DNA of 64,000 nucleotides from Oscillatoria sp. CS-180 (GTDB taxonomy: Bacteria; Cyanobacteriota; Cyanobacteriia; Phormidesmidales; Phormidesmidaceae), in the NCBI RefSeq assembly GCF_028330965.1, contig NZ_JAQMUB010000019.1:62001-126000 (forward strand). Direction: 5' to 3'. Shown one piece after another: positions 8,464 to 18,437 of this stretch. The stretch's first letter is position 1, and each line of letters opens with the position of its first letter. Below the pieces are notes generated by a model. The model saw only the letters and a list, made by a program, of their open reading frames with translations, made no database searches and was not told the origin of the DNA. Both the position numbers and the translations under genes were made by a program.

Positions 8464-10149
8464 ATGGCGCGATCGCATTTCCCTATGCCCCTTGTTCTGA
8501 AGCATGTTGTCACTGCTGCTAGTGTCGCAATTTCGGCCAGTTTTTTATGGCCAGCAGGATCGCAGGCCCAAGCACCTCAAAACCCCATTCTTCAGATTGG
8601 CATTGTGCAGCGCTTTGGTCGAGACGATACCAAAACGCTGGTGATAGAGCCGCTAGGGGGTGATCAGCTGACTGTACAGTTCAAGACAGGCGATGAACTC
8701 GAAACAGTCACCACCAACCAAATTGTTCTCGATACAACACCCACTCCATTAGAGGGGGCTGCGTTACAAGAACGGGTTGTGCTGAGTACCCATCGCAGCT
8801 TTGAGAGTGCTGAAGATAGTGCTAATCAGTGGCGACAGCAGGGAATTGAGACCGAGATTGCTCAACCTGACGACTGGCAGGTGTGGGCCAAACGAGACGT
8901 TTACAGCACGCCGCTGCTGCGACGTATGTTGCACAAGGATCTACAAGCAGCGGGCTATGACGAAGTTTATATCGACAGCCGAGTGTTGCAAGATTTGCCG
9001 AAATCAGCCGCAATTTTCAACGGATTCCGCTACAACCGCGATATCTTCAGCATCACAACTGCTAGTCAGCGGGTTCGAGTCATTGAAAAAGTCGGTAATG
9101 TCGAAGAGACCGTGCGGGTTTACGGCGGTAATTTGCGCTTACAGCCCAACGCTTACGGTAGCTACACCCTGGTTAACAAGGTCCCGATTGAAACCTATCT
9201 ACGTGGTGTAGTACCTTACGAGATTGGACTAGGTGCGCCGCCGACAACCATTGAGGCTCAGGCTATTCTCGCTCGCACCTATGTGTTAAGGAATCTACGC
9301 CGCTTCGAGATTGATGATTACGAACTCTGTGCCGATACCCAATGTCAGGTCTATCGCGGCATTACCGGGGCAGCCGACGTGACGGATCGGGCGATCGCCG
9401 CCACCCAAGGACAAGTCCTAACTTACGAGAACGAACTAGTTGATGCCCTTTATTCTTCCAACGCTGGGGGGGTTACAGCAGCCTTTAGCCACGTGTGGAA
9501 TGGTCCGGATCGTCCCTACCTACGTCCGGTTGTTGATTCTGTGGCCGGGAGTTGGAACATTGCCCAGCGTCCTCTCAATGATGAAGCCAACCTCAAAGCG
9601 TTTTTGGCCTTAGAGACAGGCTTCAACGAAGAGACCTGGGACACCTTTCGCTGGCAGGAAGACGCTAGCTTAGAAGACATTGGGCAGGACCTAAAAGAGT
9701 ACTTACAGGCCCGTAGTCATCCTTTGGCAAACTTTACTGAAGTGCAGCGCTTGGTGGTTACTGAACGGGCGGAGTCTGGGCGAGTTCAAATACTGCAAAT
9801 TGCTACGGATGCTGGTGTCGTCACCTTGGAGAAAGATGAAGTGATTCGGGCGATCGCTGCCCCTCTTAGCCTTCTGTTCTACACTGCTGGGCTGTACGAG
9901 CAACCTCCGGGCGCAACAGAACCTGAACTCACAGGCTACCGCTTCATTGGCGGTGGATTTGGGCATGGCGTCGGCATGAGCCAGACCGGAGCCTATAATT
10001 TGGGTGATCTAGGCTGGAGCAGCGAACGTATCGTCAAATTTTATTATCCCGGCACCGAATTACAGCCCATTAGCGATGAGCTGATTCTTTGGAAAGATCC
10101 TTACGAAATTGACGTGCCGTTACAACCCGCTGAGGAACCAGAGAGTTAA
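8464..10149 (+). CDS. SpoIID/LytB-domain peptidoglycan protein
   Basis: About 561 residues with an N-terminal signal peptide (hydrophobic core after MARSHFPMPLVLKH, likely cut near SQAQA). Residues about 200-540 carry the SpoIID/LytB domain: GNLRLQPNAYGSYTLVNKVP, YLRGVVPYEIG, AILARTYVLRN, the cysteine-flanked CADTQCQVYRGI, the NAGGVTAAF motif, and the C-terminal GGGFGHGVGMSQTGAYN. SpoIID proteins are lytic transglycosylases that act on denuded glycan in sporulators; in cyanobacteria the family is periplasmic and probably remodels the wall. A TTG six bases earlier is possible, but the ATG at 8464 is preferred. It reads directly out of the right copy of the direct repeat. Confidence 0.85.
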   Translation: MARSHFPMPLVLKHVVTAASVAISASFLWPAGSQAQAPQNPILQIGIVQRFGRDDTKTLVIEPLGGDQLTVQFKTGDELETVTTNQIVLDTTPTPLEGAALQERVVLSTHRSFESAEDSANQWRQQGIETEIAQPDDWQVWAKRDVYSTPLLRRMLHKDLQAAGYDEVYIDSRVLQDLPKSAAIFNGFRYNRDIFSITTASQRVRVIEKVGNVEETVRVYGGNLRLQPNAYGSYTLVNKVPIETYLRGVVPYEIGLGAPPTTIEAQAILARTYVLRNLRRFEIDDYELCADTQCQVYRGITGAADVTDRAIAATQGQVLTYENELVDALYSSNAGGVTAAFSHVWNGPDRPYLRPVVDSVAGSWNIAQRPLNDEANLKAFLALETGFNEETWDTFRWQEDASLEDIGQDLKEYLQARSHPLANFTEVQRLVVTERAESGRVQILQIATDAGVVTLEKDEVIRAIAAPLSLLFYTAGLYEQPPGATEPELTGYRFIGGGFGHGVGMSQTGAYNLGDLGWSSERIVKFYYPGTELQPISDELILWKDPYEIDVPLQPAEEPES

Positions 10150-10254
10150 CAGGATGAACCGTCGAAGGTAAACAGGGTCAGGGATGGGTGATGTTTTGAC
10201 CTCTTTGGATTTTGAACTTCAAACCCTATCCAAGCATTTTCAAGCTAAGGTTGA

Positions 10255-11304
10255 ATGCCCTCATCTTCCAACGTTGAACGCTTAACATCAGTAGCGATTA
10301 TGCCTGAACTGCCACCATTCAACAATCCACCACCGCAGACAGAAATTGGTCCTGTTGGGGAAGGTCTGCCGGAAGGTGTCCCAACCCAAATCGAACCGGC
10401 AATCCAGTCGCCGAACCGATGGCAGGGCATTCGGTCACTGCTAGCGTGGATTGTGCGATGGTCGCTGCTGGGGGTGGGCGTTGGTGGGGCCTGGCTGTTG
10501 GGCATTTTGGTGGCTCAGTTTCTTCCTGCATCTGAGCCAAAGCCACCCGCTCAAGAGATTGTCACAAGGAGGACCAGTCGATTTTTCCAGAAACTAGGTC
10601 GCCTGCCAGAGTGGTGGGCGGGTGACTCTGTTGATCTCGGTACATCATCCGTCTCATCGCGTCTTGAGACCGCTCCCGCTAACCCAACTCAACCGTCCCG
10701 ACCCATTGCACTATCTGATGACCAACGAGAACAAGTCTCTGTGGAGTTGGACGCGATCGCAGCGGACGTTCAGCGATTGCGCGATCGTACGGCTGCTGTG
10801 GAGCAGCAGCTAGGACTTCCCGATGTTGCGCTCTCTCTAGAAGAACGACTGGACAACGCAACCAATCGGCTTTCGCCTTCAACAGAAGCACCTGCCGAAG
10901 AGGCACCTCCAACGCCCACGCTTCAACCTGCTTTGCAAGCAGCACCCGACCCACTATTCCAGTTAGACGCCTATCGAGTTACTCTACCCAGCGATGTGCT
11001 CTTCACCACTGGAGAAGCCATTTTGCAATCCAACGCTCAGCCATTGCTGGACAATATCTTGCAAGATATTGGACGCTATCGTGACGCGACTATCGTCGTT
11101 GGTAGCTATACAGACATTGAAACAGACAGCAATACGGCAACCGAGCTTTCCTACCAACAGGCGATCGCTGTTCAGCGCTACCTGTCTCAAAGACTCGGCG
11201 ACGACTCAGTTCACTGGGTTGCCGTGGGCTACGGTGACAGCACCCTGGGTAGCACAGGGGGGATTCAGTTGACCCGCCGCATTACAATTGCGATCGTGCC
11301 GTGA
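10255..11304 (+). CDS. OmpA-like membrane-anchored protein with weak peptidoglycan-binding signature
   Basis: A 349-residue protein: a Pro-rich cytoplasmic N-terminus (1-60), one membrane helix at about 65-88 (LLAWIVRWSLLGVGVGGAWL), a Pro/Ser linker, a short coiled coil near 165-195, then an OmpA/MotB-like domain at about 235-349. That domain shows VLFTTGEAILQSNAQPLLDN, VVGSYTD and LSYQQAIAVQRYLSQRL. The usual glycan-binding arginine of the LSxxRA motif is replaced by Gln, so peptidoglycan binding may be weak or lost. The ATG at 10300 is a second possible start. It lies 105 bases after the SpoIID-like gene on the same strand, so both probably serve the cell envelope. Confidence 0.7.
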   Translation: MPSSSNVERLTSVAIMPELPPFNNPPPQTEIGPVGEGLPEGVPTQIEPAIQSPNRWQGIRSLLAWIVRWSLLGVGVGGAWLLGILVAQFLPASEPKPPAQEIVTRRTSRFFQKLGRLPEWWAGDSVDLGTSSVSSRLETAPANPTQPSRPIALSDDQREQVSVELDAIAADVQRLRDRTAAVEQQLGLPDVALSLEERLDNATNRLSPSTEAPAEEAPPTPTLQPALQAAPDPLFQLDAYRVTLPSDVLFTTGEAILQSNAQPLLDNILQDIGRYRDATIVVGSYTDIETDSNTATELSYQQAIAVQRYLSQRLGDDSVHWVAVGYGDSTLGSTGGIQLTRRITIAIVP

Positions 11305-11410
11305 GTTATGGAAAGGAAGTTTAAGTTGAAGGGAGTCAGAAGCTAGTATCGCTACGCGGAATTCAAAAATCATCCTCTCCTTCTCCACGTCCTCACTCAT
11401 CTACCCATCT

Positions 11411-12412
11411 ATGCGTATCGTCTATCTTGGCACTCCCCAATTCGCCGTCCCTAGCTTAGAAACCTTCATTGCCCACCCTGACTTTGAAGTTATGGCGGTG
11501 GTGACGCAGCCGGACAAGCGACGCGGACGGGGCAAGCAAGTGTCGCCCTCACCAGTGAAAGCGATCGCAACCGCTGCTAACATCCCTGTCTGGCAACCAC
11601 AGCGCATCAAGAAAGATACCGAAACGTTGGAAAAGCTGGCGTCTGTGCAGGCCGATGCCTTTGTGGTTGTTGCTTACGGACAAATCTTATCAGCTGACAT
11701 CTTGGAGATGCCTCGTTTAGGCTGCATCAATGCCCACGGATCACTGTTGCCCAAATACCGAGGCGCCGCCCCGATTCAGTGGTGCCTGTATCACGGGGAA
11801 TCGGAAACCGGCATTACGACAATGCAAATGGACGTCGGCATGGATACAGGCCCTGCGCTGTTAGACCGTAAGCGAACCATTGGTCTGCTAGACAATGCTT
11901 GGGATTTAGCTCAGGATCTAGCTGCCATGAGTGCTGACCTGTTGCCCAAAACACTCGACCAACTCAATGCAGGAACGCTGACACCAGTACCGCAGAATGA
12001 CGATGAGGCGACGTATGCCTCTTTGATTCAAAAGGACGACTACTGGCTGGATTGGAATAAACCGGCGATTCAACTGCACAACCAAATCCGTGGTTTCTAC
12101 CCCAACTGCTTGACGAAATTTCGCAGCAAGGATCTCAAGATTGAGGTGACCGTTCCCCTTGGGGAAGACTATTGGAGCCTGCTACCCGCAACTTTTCAGG
12201 ACTTGCAATCCGTCTGTGAAACGGCCCAGATAAACGGAGAACCCGGTACAGTTGTGGCGATCGCTAAGGGAACTGGCCCCATTATTCAAACGGGCGATGG
12301 ATTATTGCTGCTGCACACCGTGAAGCCTAGCGGTAAAAAGGCTCAGACTGGATGGGATTTTGCTAACGGCAATCGTATTGATATAGGAGAATATCTCTCG
12401 TCCCCTGTGTAG
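11411..12412 (+). CDS. fmt: Methionyl-tRNA formyltransferase
   Basis: This 333-residue cytoplasmic enzyme transfers the formyl group from 10-formyl-tetrahydrofolate to Met-tRNA(fMet). The N-terminal formyltransferase domain (1-205) shows [15 protein letters not shown], the catalytic-site [19 protein letters not shown] (Asn, His and nearby), and [15 protein letters not shown] with the essential Asp. The C-terminal domain (about 210-320) starts [18 protein letters not shown], typical of Fmt rather than other formyltransferases. Length matches the family. A purine-poor leader precedes the ATG, with no strong ribosome site. It stands alone; 107 bases separate it from the OmpA-like gene. Confidence 0.95.
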   Translation: MRIVYLGTPQFAVPSLETFIAHPDFEVMAVVTQPDKRRGRGKQVSPSPVKAIATAANIPVWQPQRIKKDTETLEKLASVQADAFVVVAYGQILSADILEMPRLGCINAHGSLLPKYRGAAPIQWCLYHGESETGITTMQMDVGMDTGPALLDRKRTIGLLDNAWDLAQDLAAMSADLLPKTLDQLNAGTLTPVPQNDDEATYASLIQKDDYWLDWNKPAIQLHNQIRGFYPNCLTKFRSKDLKIEVTVPLGEDYWSLLPATFQDLQSVCETAQINGEPGTVVAIAKGTGPIIQTGDGLLLLHTVKPSGKKAQTGWDFANGNRIDIGEYLSSPV

Positions 12413-12427
12413 GCTCAATCATGGCAT

Positions 12428-12533
12428 CTATAGCTTTAGCCCTCTAGGCTTGTGCACCTAATAGCATCCAGTTACTAGCCGATAGCCAGATGGCTCGCCG
12501 TCTTGTCCTAACGGAACTGACGACGGCTATAGC
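12428..12533 (-). repeat. TATAGCC repeat family, long copy (reverse orientation)
   Basis: It matches the reverse complement of 18602-18700 along almost all its length: CTATAGCTTTAGCC, then ATGGCTCGCCGTCTTGTCC and CGACGGCTATAG. It fills much of the 330-base spacer between fmt and the GNAT gene. Non-coding. Confidence 0.8.
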
Positions 12534-12743
12534 AACCAAAATTTTCTCGCGTCATCCGAAGAATCCCGCGATCGCACTGTAGATCCCAAAATGGTTTGCA
12601 GCGGTATGCAGTGAAACAAGTCCACCCTGTTTCCTGTCACTGGCTTCCTATGCCCTTTGGACGGTACTTAAGCAACATGAGTCAGGCTGCACAGCCAATG
12701 CACCCATGAGGCATACCACCACGCATCTACTTTGGAGAGAATT

Positions 12744-13223
12744 ATGCTTGCCAACACAACTCTGCCAAGTGCTTCACAAGTCACTATTCGAGCCTATCGC
12801 CCAGAAGATTGGAGAGCCGTTTGTGCGGTTCATGATCGTGCTCGCCCGCTCGAACTCAGAAATTCCTGTGACCCAAAAGCCTTTGTACCCTTGGCAAATG
12901 ACCACGAGGAAGCGGATGATTTTCATCGCTCCCAAAAGTTTGTTGCCTGCTTTGAAGATACCGTTATCGGCTTTGTTGGCATCGACCAGCACTGTATTTC
13001 CTGGCTCTATGTCGATCCAAAGTATGCCAGACGGGGCATTGGGCGACGGCTCTTGAGATCGGCCATTCATCGGATTGGTGCCCAAGCTTGGACGATCGTT
13101 CTATCCGGTAACACACCGGCACGATGCCTATATGAAAGTGAAGGATTTCAGGTGGTCGATGCCTTCGAGAGCATGAACGCCGGTTATTCCTGCACCTGCC
13201 TTGAACTGGCCCTCAAAGAATAG
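12744..13223 (+). CDS. GNAT-family N-acetyltransferase
   Basis: A 159-residue acetyltransferase of the GNAT fold: acyl-CoA to an amine acceptor that cannot be identified. Motifs are TIRAYRPEDWRAVCAVHDRA at the N-terminus, the beta-4 strand ISWLYVDPKYARRGIGRRLL with the R/Q-x-x-G-x-G/A pyrophosphate loop (RRGIGR), and the late strand-helix LSGNTPARCLYESEGF with the conserved Tyr. The ATG at 12744 follows GGAGAG by five bases; the earlier TTG at 12732 overlaps that ribosome site and is rejected. No operon partner. Confidence 0.85.
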   Translation: MLANTTLPSASQVTIRAYRPEDWRAVCAVHDRARPLELRNSCDPKAFVPLANDHEEADDFHRSQKFVACFEDTVIGFVGIDQHCISWLYVDPKYARRGIGRRLLRSAIHRIGAQAWTIVLSGNTPARCLYESEGFQVVDAFESMNAGYSCTCLELALKE

Positions 13224-13412
13224 GATGGCAGTACAACGGCATTCGCGATCGCCATGTGCGTCCTGACAGTAATCGGTGACGCTTGTAGGCAACCCAGTAG
13301 ATGGGAGTGACATAGCGCTGCGATCGACAGCTCATACGTCGATTAATTGCCCAGCCAGCCGTGACGTGACTTATGATTAGCGCATTGCCGCGTATTGTTT
13401 GGGAGGAATGCA

Positions 13413-14072
13413 ATGGTAATGATTCCGCTCAGAAAACTCGACGTGCCACCAGGACAACGATTACTGCTACACAATGTGGACTGGGCTGAATTTGAGGCGA
13501 TTTTAGAAGAACTGGGAGAACATCGCGCCTCTCGCATCGCCTACGATAACGGCATCCTGGAAATCATGGCCCCTTTACCCGAACACGAATCTGATAAAGA
13601 AATCATCAGTGATTTACTGAAAGCTTTCCTAGAGGAACTCGACATTGAATTTCTGACGCTGGGTTCAACCACCTTTAAGCACTCAGAAATGTTGAAAGGC
13701 ATTGAACCGGACCAATGTTTTTACATTCAGTACGAAACAGCTGTTCGCGGCAAGAAGCGATTGGACCTAACCGTAGATCCACCTCCAGATCTAGCCTTGG
13801 AGGTGGATATTACCTCCCGCACCCATCCTGAAACCTATGCTGCGCTAGGTGTTCCCGAGCTGTGGCGACGAGTGGGACAATCTATTCGCATTTATCAGCT
13901 TCAAGATGGGAGCTATGTGGAAGTTCAAGATAGTCCCACATTTCCAGGATGGTCATTACCATCAGTAATTCCAAAGTACGTTGAGCAAAGTCGGGTTGAG
14001 GGACGAAATAAGACAATGAAATCGTTTCGACAGTGGGTAAGGGAAAACCAGCAGTTAGAACTTGCAGAGTAG
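13413..14072 (+). CDS. Uma2-family (DUF820) nuclease-fold protein
   Basis: A 219-residue Uma2 protein. The signature is VDWAEFEAILEELGEHRASR, YDNGILEIMAPLPEHE, GIEPDQCFYIQ, then DLTVDPPPDLALEVDITSRT with the catalytic Asp and Glu of the PD-(D/E)XK core, and LGVPELWRR. It has a long basic C-terminal tail. The start at 13413 has GGGAGG eight bases upstream; the frame opens earlier at a TTG inside that site. It is the same subgroup as the gene at 60547-61260, which shares the GLEPDCCFYIQ and IHPPPDLVVEVDN segments. Confidence 0.88.
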   Translation: MVMIPLRKLDVPPGQRLLLHNVDWAEFEAILEELGEHRASRIAYDNGILEIMAPLPEHESDKEIISDLLKAFLEELDIEFLTLGSTTFKHSEMLKGIEPDQCFYIQYETAVRGKKRLDLTVDPPPDLALEVDITSRTHPETYAALGVPELWRRVGQSIRIYQLQDGSYVEVQDSPTFPGWSLPSVIPKYVEQSRVEGRNKTMKSFRQWVRENQQLELAE

Positions 14073-14368
14073 GGGTAACACCTGTGACTAGAAAAGCATT
14101 TACCACTGGTAGGGTGTCATTAGCGCAGCATAATGCACCACAGCCGGGTACTTTCATTCTCAGAACTCTCCTAACGCTCACATGTCACTCCCGCCGAAGA
14201 ATCTCTAAAACCCCATTCCTCGTAGCGACAGAAAATCTTTTGTCTGAATGAAAATACTGAAATGCACGAGATAGGAAAGGCTTTTTATTCTCTAGCGAGT
14301 TTGATTCAAGAGCACTAATCCCAGAAACCGTTTCAGGAAAGCCTATGCCTTCAAAACGAGGGTCTGGT
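14073..14368. other. Spacer between Uma2 gene and glgA
   Basis: About 296 bases between convergent genes. Short frames only; no terminator with a clear T-run is visible. Confidence 0.35.
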
Positions 14369-15844
14369 TTATTGATGGCGAATTTGGCTATACATCTTAA
14401 TGTACTCCTCGCCGGACTGCTTCCAAGAGTAGTCATACTGCATTCCCTGCATCGCTAGCTGCTGGAAAAGCTTTGGCTCGTTGTAGTAGAGATCGATCGC
14501 CCGATTCATTGCCGATTCAACCGCATAGTTATCACTGTCATAGAAGACAAATCCAGTGCGCTCTTCACGAGAATGCTCATTGTCGTAGTCCCAATCGAAC
14601 ACGGTGCTGTAAAGACCCCCTACCCCCCGGACAATAGGCACCGTACCGTAGCGCAGGGAGATGAGTTGGGTCAGACCACAGGGTTCAAACTTGCTGGGCA
14701 CCACCATCATGTCTGCCCCTGCATAAATCAGGTGAGCAAGTTCTTCATTGAAGCTAAGTTCTAAATGAATGTCAGGATTCTCGTTTAGGTAACGCTTCTC
14801 GTGCCAGAACCAATCGTTGATCACGCTGTCGGTCGCAGATCCTAGCAGCACAAACTGAGCGCCTCGACTGAGCGCAAAGTACATTGCGTGATGTACCAAT
14901 TGAACCCCCTTCTGATCGTCTAAGCGACCAATGAAAGCCAGGATAGGTTTATCGCAGGCTCTCAGAAGCAGTTTCTCCTGAAGTGCCTTTTTGTTGAGTG
15001 CTTTATCCTCAAAAGTGCTGATACCGTAATCGTAGGGAATGTGCGGGTCTTCTTCTGGATTCCACGTTGCATAGTCGATGCCGTTGAGAATACCGGAGAA
15101 TTTGAAGCTTTTGAGGTGTAGGGTGTGTCCTAGCCCAAATCCAGCGTCACCGTGCATAGCTTCCCAAGCATGATGCGGTGAAACGGTGTTGATGTGATTG
15201 GCATAGACAATCCCACCTTTCATAAAGTTGAGTGAGAAGGGATTGAAGTTGTCACGCAGTTGATCATATTGGAAGTAATAGGACTCGCGATTAAGGCCCG
15301 TTGCCCAGAGAACCTCAGAACCAGCAAAACCTTGATGCTTGAAGTTATGAATGGTGTACAGTACCCGCTGATTGTCCATTCCGTGATACTGATACATCTC
15401 GTAGAGCATTACAGGAATTAAGCCTGTTTGCCAATCATGGCAGTGGATAACATTAGGCCGTTTATTGCTCTTTAGCAAAAATTCCAATGCGGCTTTGCTA
15501 AAAAAGGCAAAGCGCATAACATCGTCGTCACAGCCGTAGTAAACGCCGCGATCAAAGAAGAAATCCTCTGAGTGCGGCTCGATGAAGAAGCACAGCCGCC
15601 CGTGTACCCATCCGCAGAAAACTGAGCAATGAACGCTGCCACCATACCAAGGCACCCACAGATCCCGATAGGCATCATGGAGCCCCCAAATGTGGTCATA
15701 GCGCATGTTGTTGTACTTCGGCAGAATGATTTCTACACAGTGCCCGCGTTCTTCCACCTCACGACTGAGGCCGTAGACGACATCACCTAATCCTCCTGCT
15801 TTGATGACGGGTGCACATTCTGAGGCAATCTGCACGATGTACAT
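14369..15844 (-). CDS. glgA: Glycogen (starch) synthase, ADP-glucose dependent
   Basis: A 491-residue GT5-family glycogen synthase, cytoplasmic, extending alpha-1,4-glucan from ADP-glucose. The N-terminal ADP-glucose site is IKAGGLGDVVYGLSREV, followed by the FFDRGVYYG and NVIHCHDWQTGLIPV segments of the first Rossmann half. The C-terminal half carries AFIGRLDDQKGVQL and the SKFEPCGLTQLISLRYGT motif with the catalytic-site Glu. Length and start match cyanobacterial GlgA, which occurs as two isoforms; I cannot firmly say which. It stands alone, with a GH13 glucan enzyme elsewhere in the window (45092). Confidence 0.95.
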   Translation of the reverse strand: MYIVQIASECAPVIKAGGLGDVVYGLSREVEERGHCVEIILPKYNNMRYDHIWGLHDAYRDLWVPWYGGSVHCSVFCGWVHGRLCFFIEPHSEDFFFDRGVYYGCDDDVMRFAFFSKAALEFLLKSNKRPNVIHCHDWQTGLIPVMLYEMYQYHGMDNQRVLYTIHNFKHQGFAGSEVLWATGLNRESYYFQYDQLRDNFNPFSLNFMKGGIVYANHINTVSPHHAWEAMHGDAGFGLGHTLHLKSFKFSGILNGIDYATWNPEEDPHIPYDYGISTFEDKALNKKALQEKLLLRACDKPILAFIGRLDDQKGVQLVHHAMYFALSRGAQFVLLGSATDSVINDWFWHEKRYLNENPDIHLELSFNEELAHLIYAGADMMVVPSKFEPCGLTQLISLRYGTVPIVRGVGGLYSTVFDWDYDNEHSREERTGFVFYDSDNYAVESAMNRAIDLYYNEPKLFQQLAMQGMQYDYSWKQSGEEYIKMYSQIRHQ

Positions 15845-16048
15845 AGGTATCCCTAATTTAATAAAAGTTCATTTTGTATTGACCCTATTCAAACAGGAAC
15901 GTCTCCGAGAGGCAAGGGGACTCAGGTAGATTGGAAAAAATAAACTTTGAACTCGAAGATGATTGCTTTCGCTTCTCCTGACTGTCTTTCATAGAAGTAG
16001 AGCGCTAACATGCTAAAAGGTATTTTCACTCTTCTGAAGGAGTAGGGT

Positions 16049-16690
16049 ATGGTAGGCACTCAAGTCTCAGCTCGCGAATTTTTCCGCTCAGCTTATGAGA
16101 ATCGCTACACCTGGGACCACAATTTTCCTGGCTACACAGCAGACGTCACTTTTATCTCGGGTGACACAACTGTTACTGCGAAGGCTCACGTGAGCGCCGA
16201 CCTTAAAGCCGAAGTCACTGACATCGAGGACGAAGCAGCTCAGAAAGCAATTCAATATCAGCTTTGGGAAGTCGCAATTCACCGCATCCGTCGCGCTTTC
16301 GAAGATACTCACGGCGACAATACCTTCACCTATGGCAAGACCTTGGACGATGGCAGCGTCGAAATTTTTATGGGCGGTAAGGCTGAGGGCGATCGCTACC
16401 ATGTCCGCGATAATGAAGTGAGCATGGTACACCGTCACATTCACGGCACGGTCGTCACCATTCACACTTTCAGCAGCCATGACACAGGTGAGGGGTATCT
16501 TTCCCATCGTTATGACTCCGTCTATCACGATCCGGCAACGGGCGATCAAAAGGGGGGGCGCAGCGTTTTCGAAGACAACTACGAGAAAGTTGGGGATTAT
16601 GTTATTCTCACCGAGCGGAAAATTCAGACTGAGACCGAAAAGGGTCCAGTCGAGCAGATTTTCCGATTTTCAAACATCAGCTTACTGTAA
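16049..16690 (+). CDS. DUF3386 family protein
   Basis: A 213-residue protein of the cyanobacterial and plastid DUF3386 family, function unknown. It has the family's N-terminal SAREFFRSAYENRYTWD, the long beta-rich middle (HNFPGYTADVTFISGD..., NTFTYGKTLDDGSVEIFMGG), and the C-terminal LTERKIQTETEKGPVEQIF strand pair. The layout suggests a single soluble beta-sandwich or lipocalin-like fold without signal peptide or membrane helix. An AAGGAG site lies four bases before the ATG at 16049. It is divergent from glgA with a 204-base shared promoter region. Confidence 0.85.
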   Translation: MVGTQVSAREFFRSAYENRYTWDHNFPGYTADVTFISGDTTVTAKAHVSADLKAEVTDIEDEAAQKAIQYQLWEVAIHRIRRAFEDTHGDNTFTYGKTLDDGSVEIFMGGKAEGDRYHVRDNEVSMVHRHIHGTVVTIHTFSSHDTGEGYLSHRYDSVYHDPATGDQKGGRSVFEDNYEKVGDYVILTERKIQTETEKGPVEQIFRFSNISLL

Positions 16691-16811
16691 GGAAAAGCAG
16701 GCTGAGACAGCACTTCTACTTTGGGGCCTGTGACACGCTTAACAGTTTGAAGCTGGAGGGTTGAGGCTGTACCTGGTGCGGAAAAATTGCTGCCTATGCT
16801 AAGTGTAACGG

Positions 16812-16848
16812 CGCGATCGCTCTGAATGTTTTGGGGCGATCGCGTTTT
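16812..16848 (+). terminator. Terminator of the DUF3386 gene
   Basis: Stem CGCGATCGC (16812-16820) and GCGATCGCG (16836-16844), followed by TTTT. It is a HIP1-based stem 120 bases after the stop. Confidence 0.7.
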
Positions 16849-17015
16849 GCCATAGCACTGTTTATTTACAGCATCAGCCATCTAGTCGACAGTTCGTAGA
16901 TTCCCTCAAGAAACCTGCGAACTGTCGGAGCAAGCTTCATATAGAGTCGCCTCATCTCCAGTACCTAAAAACTGTAACTGCGCCATGACGGCCTATATTG
17001 CGTTCTCCTGATGCG

Positions 17016-18140
17016 TCAGAAATGAGACAGCAGGTGTCCTATTCTTTTCTGCAAGCTGGCACGCCCAAAATGCGCTAATGTCTGTTCTCTCAACCATGCA
17101 GCATCGCAGCGAATGTCATCTCCCTTTAAAATTTCAATACAGCCCTCTGCGACAGCCTTTGGATCACGATAGGGAACGCGCCACCCTAAGCGTCCATCCT
17201 GTAGCGGATCTGCTGAACCATCGTCATCGCCAGATAACGTCGGCACGCCGCAAGCCATTGCTTCTAGGTAAACAATGCCGAATCCTTCCTTGGAGGGCAT
17301 GATGTAAGCGTCGGCCAATCGATAATGCTCGACCAAGTCTTCATTAGGGACAAAACCGGCGAATACCACCTGATCCTCAACGCCTAGATCTTTAGCTAAT
17401 TCAGCGAGACGAGGCTGATCGTCACCCCGTCCTACAACCAGATACTTCACGTCTGGAAAATTTCGTAGGATCGTCGGCAACGCTCGAATCGTAACGTCTA
17501 CCCCTTTGTAAATATCGCCAGACCACAGTCGTGCAACGGTCATTAACACGCGCCTGTTCTGTAGGTCATACCGCCTCAGCAGATTTTCGTTCTTCGCACC
17601 AGAACTGAAAATATCGCCATCCACGATGCACGGCAACATATGAAATTGAGCAGGATTCAAAGAATTTGCCACACAAGCCAGATCACGACTGTAGCGGCTA
17701 TTGGCCCAAATGTATTTAGCACCTTGTAAAGCCTTACGCTGCCTCAGGGGAACAGGATTCCACACCTCTTTGCCGTAGATCATTGTTGTGTAAGGGGTGT
17801 CGAACAGCTGACAGAGAGGACTTAACAGAGGTGTCAGCAGCACATGACCACAGATGATGTGTTGATATGAGTTGCTTAGCAGACATTTTGTAATCTCTAC
17901 CGCTAACCGACCTCGTTCAACCAGCGGATGAAAGCTCTTCAAGTAATGGAATGTGATCTTGTCGCCTTCAAAAGGGTTGTAACAATCCGGGCCATCTCTA
18001 AGCAAAAACACGTCTGCTGGGGGAGATGTTGGCTCTTTGAGATAAGCAGCCAATACGTCTTTGATATAAGACTGAATTCCCCCCTCGTGGGAGAAAACTT
18101 GCAGAAAAACAAACCCTAATTGTGTACCCGTATTCAACAC
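17016..18140 (-). CDS. GT4-family glycosyltransferase
   Basis: A 374-residue GT-B retaining glycosyltransferase (GT4). The N-terminal acceptor half begins LGFVFLQVFSHEGGIQSYI with the glycine-rich loop. The C-terminal donor half has MTVARLWSGDIYKGVDVTI, YLVVGRGDDQPRLAELA and the signature MPSKEGFGIVYLEAMACGVP with the E-x7-E pattern. The product is likely an exopolysaccharide, lipopolysaccharide or glycolipid sugar; the donor is unknown. The start is GTG at 18140 with a poor ribosome site; TTG at 18137 is as likely. No adjacent polysaccharide genes are seen. Confidence 0.85.
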   Translation of the reverse strand: MLNTGTQLGFVFLQVFSHEGGIQSYIKDVLAAYLKEPTSPPADVFLLRDGPDCYNPFEGDKITFHYLKSFHPLVERGRLAVEITKCLLSNSYQHIICGHVLLTPLLSPLCQLFDTPYTTMIYGKEVWNPVPLRQRKALQGAKYIWANSRYSRDLACVANSLNPAQFHMLPCIVDGDIFSSGAKNENLLRRYDLQNRRVLMTVARLWSGDIYKGVDVTIRALPTILRNFPDVKYLVVGRGDDQPRLAELAKDLGVEDQVVFAGFVPNEDLVEHYRLADAYIMPSKEGFGIVYLEAMACGVPTLSGDDDGSADPLQDGRLGWRVPYRDPKAVAEGCIEILKGDDIRCDAAWLREQTLAHFGRASLQKRIGHLLSHF

Positions 18141-18365
18141 GGCAAATTTAGTTAAACGTTTGCGATCTAGTCTGGCAAAAGATAATGAAGTCTAAAGTCA
18201 GAGCCAATCCCCGACACATGCGGACTCCAGCATTGTTAATTATTTACCAAACCCAATCGGTTCTCTACAGTTACAGAGTTCCCCATCAAATGGGTGATTT
18301 CACCGTCTGGGGTAAATCAACTCCGTCAGAGACCCTTACGTAAGCTTTAAATGAATTGCTTGAAA

Positions 18366-18437
18366 TGGCTCAGGCGTGATTTGAACACGCGACCAAGGGC
18401 TTATGAGTCCCCTGCTCTACCACTGAGCTACTGAGCC
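18366..18437 (-). tRNA. tRNA with CAT anticodon (Met, possibly Ile2)
   Basis: 72 bases, GGCTCAG acceptor paired with CTGAGCC, D-arm GCTC/GAGC, anticodon loop CTCATAA, T-arm GCGTG/CACGC with TTCAAAT. CCA is not encoded. The last anticodon-stem pair is A-G. It is an elongator-type CAT tRNA; lysidine-modified tRNA-Ile2 cannot be ruled out from sequence alone. Confidence 0.93.

Noticed and set aside
12706-13056. Plus-strand frame overlapping the GNAT gene
   Set aside because: Shadow frame; the GNAT gene has the motifs and the ribosome site.
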